Position numbers and translations under genes: made by a program
NCBI GenBank assembly: GCA_018335875.1
Contig: JAGXRN010000080.1
Coordinates: 1 to 64,000 of the forward strand
Direction of reading: 5' to 3'
DNA: 64,000 bases
Source of the DNA: Dethiobacter sp.
GTDB taxonomy: Bacteria; Bacillota; Dethiobacteria; Dethiobacterales; Dethiobacteraceae
Notes under the pieces: generated by a model
Database searches by the model: none
What the model was told of the DNA's origin: nothing
The model's input: only the letters and a program-made list of their open reading frames with translations
Part shown: in pieces, positions 62,386 through 64,000 of the stretch
Position numbering within the stretch: the first letter of the stretch is position 1
Layout of the letters: each line of letters opens with the position of its first letter

Positions 62386-64000
62386 TTAAACATGAGCTTT
62401 TGTCTCAGCCGTTAAAGCCGGCCGAAACTGAACTAATTCACTCATCAGAGGCTCCAGCTTTTCATAAAAGATGACAATCAAATCACCTCTTGAGGCGCTT
62501 CCTAATGCCGCTCTGACAGCAGCCTGCTCATTTTCTGCCATCACAATTTTTTGCCTGTCAAAGCCGACACAGGCCGCTCCCTGTGCAAGAAGTGACGCCG
62601 TTTCTCCCGGGATTCTCCCGCGCAGGTCACTGTCCTCCTTTATATACAGATAGTCAAAATAAAGGCCTGCAGCCTTGCCGGCCTCGATAACAAGTTCATC
62701 ACTGCGGTCGCCGGGAACTCCCACTACGGCAATACTCCTTTGCGGCCTAAGCTTTCTTGCCAGTTCTCCCGTTTTGCCGATGCCGTCGGCATTGTGGCCA
62801 TAGTCCACTAAAACCCTGCAGTAGCCCAGGTCAAACAGGTTTGCCCTGCCCGGGTTATCCTCGGGGTTAACTGCAAATTTTCGCAGGTAAAATCCCGCTT
62901 GGCGCGGCGTAATGCCATAGCCCCAACATGCAGCCAGAGCCGAGAGCAGGTTTTCCACCTGATGCGTGGCTTTGCCGCCAATGGTCACGGCAAAGTCGCG
63001 CACACGCCCGACTATAACTGCGCGGTATCCCTGGGCTGCAATGATTGTGCCGCGCCGGATAAAGACAGCCCGCCCGTCTTTGCCAAGGTGGCGCCTGACT
63101 ATTATATTTTCATTTTGTGTACTGGTATAGATTATATCCGACCAAGCCCGCGCGGTCAGGTCACAGACATAAGGGTCATCAGCATTTAGCACCACTGTGC
63201 CGCTTGCGTATACAGCTTCAGCCACCAGGCTTTTAACATGGAAAAGATCATCCATGGTCTCAATGTCATCCTGCCCCAGATGGTCAGCCCTGATATTTGT
63301 TATTACAGCCACGTCAGCCTTGTCATACCCCAAGCCACGGCGCACAATTCCTCCCCGCGCCGTCTCCAGCACCGCAACTTCAACCTGCGGGTGTCCCAAA
63401 ACATTACCTGCGCCCGTCGGGCCGGTCAGGTCGCCCTGGCGTACTTTTGTGCCGTTAATATAGATCCCGTCAGTGCAGCACATCCCGGTAAAGAAGCCGT
63501 TTTTACGCAGAACATATTCCAGCATGCGTGTGGTCGTTGTTTTCCCGTTTGTCCCTGTCACGCTGAACAGCGGTATACGGCAAGGCTTTCCCGCAGGGAA
63601 GAGCATGTCTACAATCTTTTGTCCTACATCTCTTTTTTTACCCTCTGTGGGAAACAGATGCATGCGCAGGCCGGGAGCAGCGTTTATTTCAATTATACCC
63701 CCGCACTGTATCATCGGAGGGGTGCTGATATCGTCCATAACAAGATCTACACCGCTTATATCAAGGCCTATAATTTGAGCAGCCCTGACGGCCAGTTCCG
63801 CCTGCAGCGGGTGGACTTTGTCAGTAACATCATATGCGATGCCGCCTGTGGAGAGGTTGGCACTTTCCCTCAGCCATACAAGCCTGCTACGCAACGGCAC
63901 GCTGCCAAGTGATAAGCCCTGCTTTGCCAGTACTGTCCCGGTTATCTCGTCTACTGTAACACGGGTCAGCGGCTTCTCATGCCCTTCCCCGCGCAGGGGA
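62386..64000 (-). CDS. cphA: Cyanophycin synthetase-like protein (CphA family), 5' end outside window
   Basis: The visible 537 codons are the end of an ATP-grasp domain (YDVTDKVHPLQAELAVRAAQ read as DVTDKVHP, IEINAAPGLRMH) and a full Mur-ligase-like domain (FSVTGTNGKTTTTRML, ETARGGIVRRGLGY, NPGRANLFD, DYGHNADGI). This is the CphA layout. The frame is open to the right edge, so the N-terminus is outside. CphA makes multi-L-arginyl-poly-aspartate storage polymer without ribosomes. No cyanophycinase is seen in the window. Confidence 0.88.
   Translation of the reverse strand, partial: PLRGEGHEKPLTRVTVDEITGTVLAKQGLSLGSVPLRSRLVWLRESANLSTGGIAYDVTDKVHPLQAELAVRAAQIIGLDISGVDLVMDDISTPPMIQCGGIIEINAAPGLRMHLFPTEGKKRDVGQKIVDMLFPAGKPCRIPLFSVTGTNGKTTTTRMLEYVLRKNGFFTGMCCTDGIYINGTKVRQGDLTGPTGAGNVLGHPQVEVAVLETARGGIVRRGLGYDKADVAVITNIRADHLGQDDIETMDDLFHVKSLVAEAVYASGTVVLNADDPYVCDLTARAWSDIIYTSTQNENIIVRRHLGKDGRAVFIRRGTIIAAQGYRAVIVGRVRDFAVTIGGKATHQVENLLSALAACWGYGITPRQAGFYLRKFAVNPEDNPGRANLFDLGYCRVLVDYGHNADGIGKTGELARKLRPQRSIAVVGVPGDRSDELVIEAGKAAGLYFDYLYIKEDSDLRGRIPGETASLLAQGAACVGFDRQKIVMAENEQAAVRAALGSASRGDLIVIFYEKLEPLMSELVQFRPALTAETKAHV

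Noticed and set aside
1-64000. tRNA genes, CRISPR arrays, insertion sequences, phage genes
   Set aside because: No cloverleaf, repeat-spacer array, transposase or phage structural gene was recognised by eye; a covariance or HMM scan was not possible here.

Overview
The window reads as the chromosome of an anaerobic, endospore-forming member of the Firmicutes (Clostridia side). Evidence for spores: spoIIE, spoIID, spoVT, spoVG, a SpoVB-type flippase, yabP, yabQ and fin. Evidence for an anaerobic, acetyl-CoA-pathway lifestyle: formate-tetrahydrofolate ligase, molybdopterin genes and the wreck of a selenocysteine formate dehydrogenase. A large Mrp-type cation/proton antiporter locus would suit an alkaline or salty habitat, as in Dethiobacter-like organisms; that placement is inference. 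Almost every gene is on the minus strand, so transcription runs from high to low coordinates. No tRNA, rRNA, insertion sequence or CRISPR array was seen.

Region 1 (1-5.2 kb): a TRAP-transporter binding protein (cut by the window edge) and a CoA-transferase sit behind a sigma-54 promoter, an upstream palindrome and a CBS-PAS-PAS-AAA+-Fis activator. This looks like one circuit for uptake and activation of a carboxylic acid. A DUF2889 protein and a coupled 44-residue membrane protein follow. Region 2 (5.3-17.8 kb): a Mrp locus in the order B-C-D-E-F-G-MbhD-MbhE, then tandem pairs of NuoM-like (M) and NuoL-like (L) antiporter subunits. Three M-L pairs can be reconstructed, but only M1, L2 and M3 are full length. 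L1 and L3 are cut at almost the same codon and M2 survives only as its last ~98 codons.

Region 3 (18-25.5 kb): coaX, birA, a tetrahydrofolate riboswitch controlling folT plus a small domain resembling the N-terminal part of clostridial dihydropteroate synthases, then fhs and ftsH. Region 4 (25.6-33.7 kb): molybdopterin genes (MOSC protein, moaA, mobB, mobA, moeA) beside a stretch where nearly everything is broken: a PhnD-like binding protein, a sensor, fdhA (with UGA selenocysteine codon and SECIS hairpin still recognisable), fdhB, fdhE and a LuxR-type regulator. Two small tatA genes remain intact there.

Region 5 (33.8-64 kb): a conserved housekeeping and sporulation block in the same order as in Bacillus: ispE, spoVG, glmU, prs, ctc, pth, fin, mfd, spoVT, spoVB, mazG, yabP, yabQ, divIC, yabR, spoIIE, tilS, hpt (ftsH and coaX continue it beyond region 4). 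Insertions into this order include a T-box-controlled aroF-pheA pair, a PrsW-like protein, prsA, hup, spoIID and feoBA. A cyanophycin-synthetase-like gene runs off the right edge.
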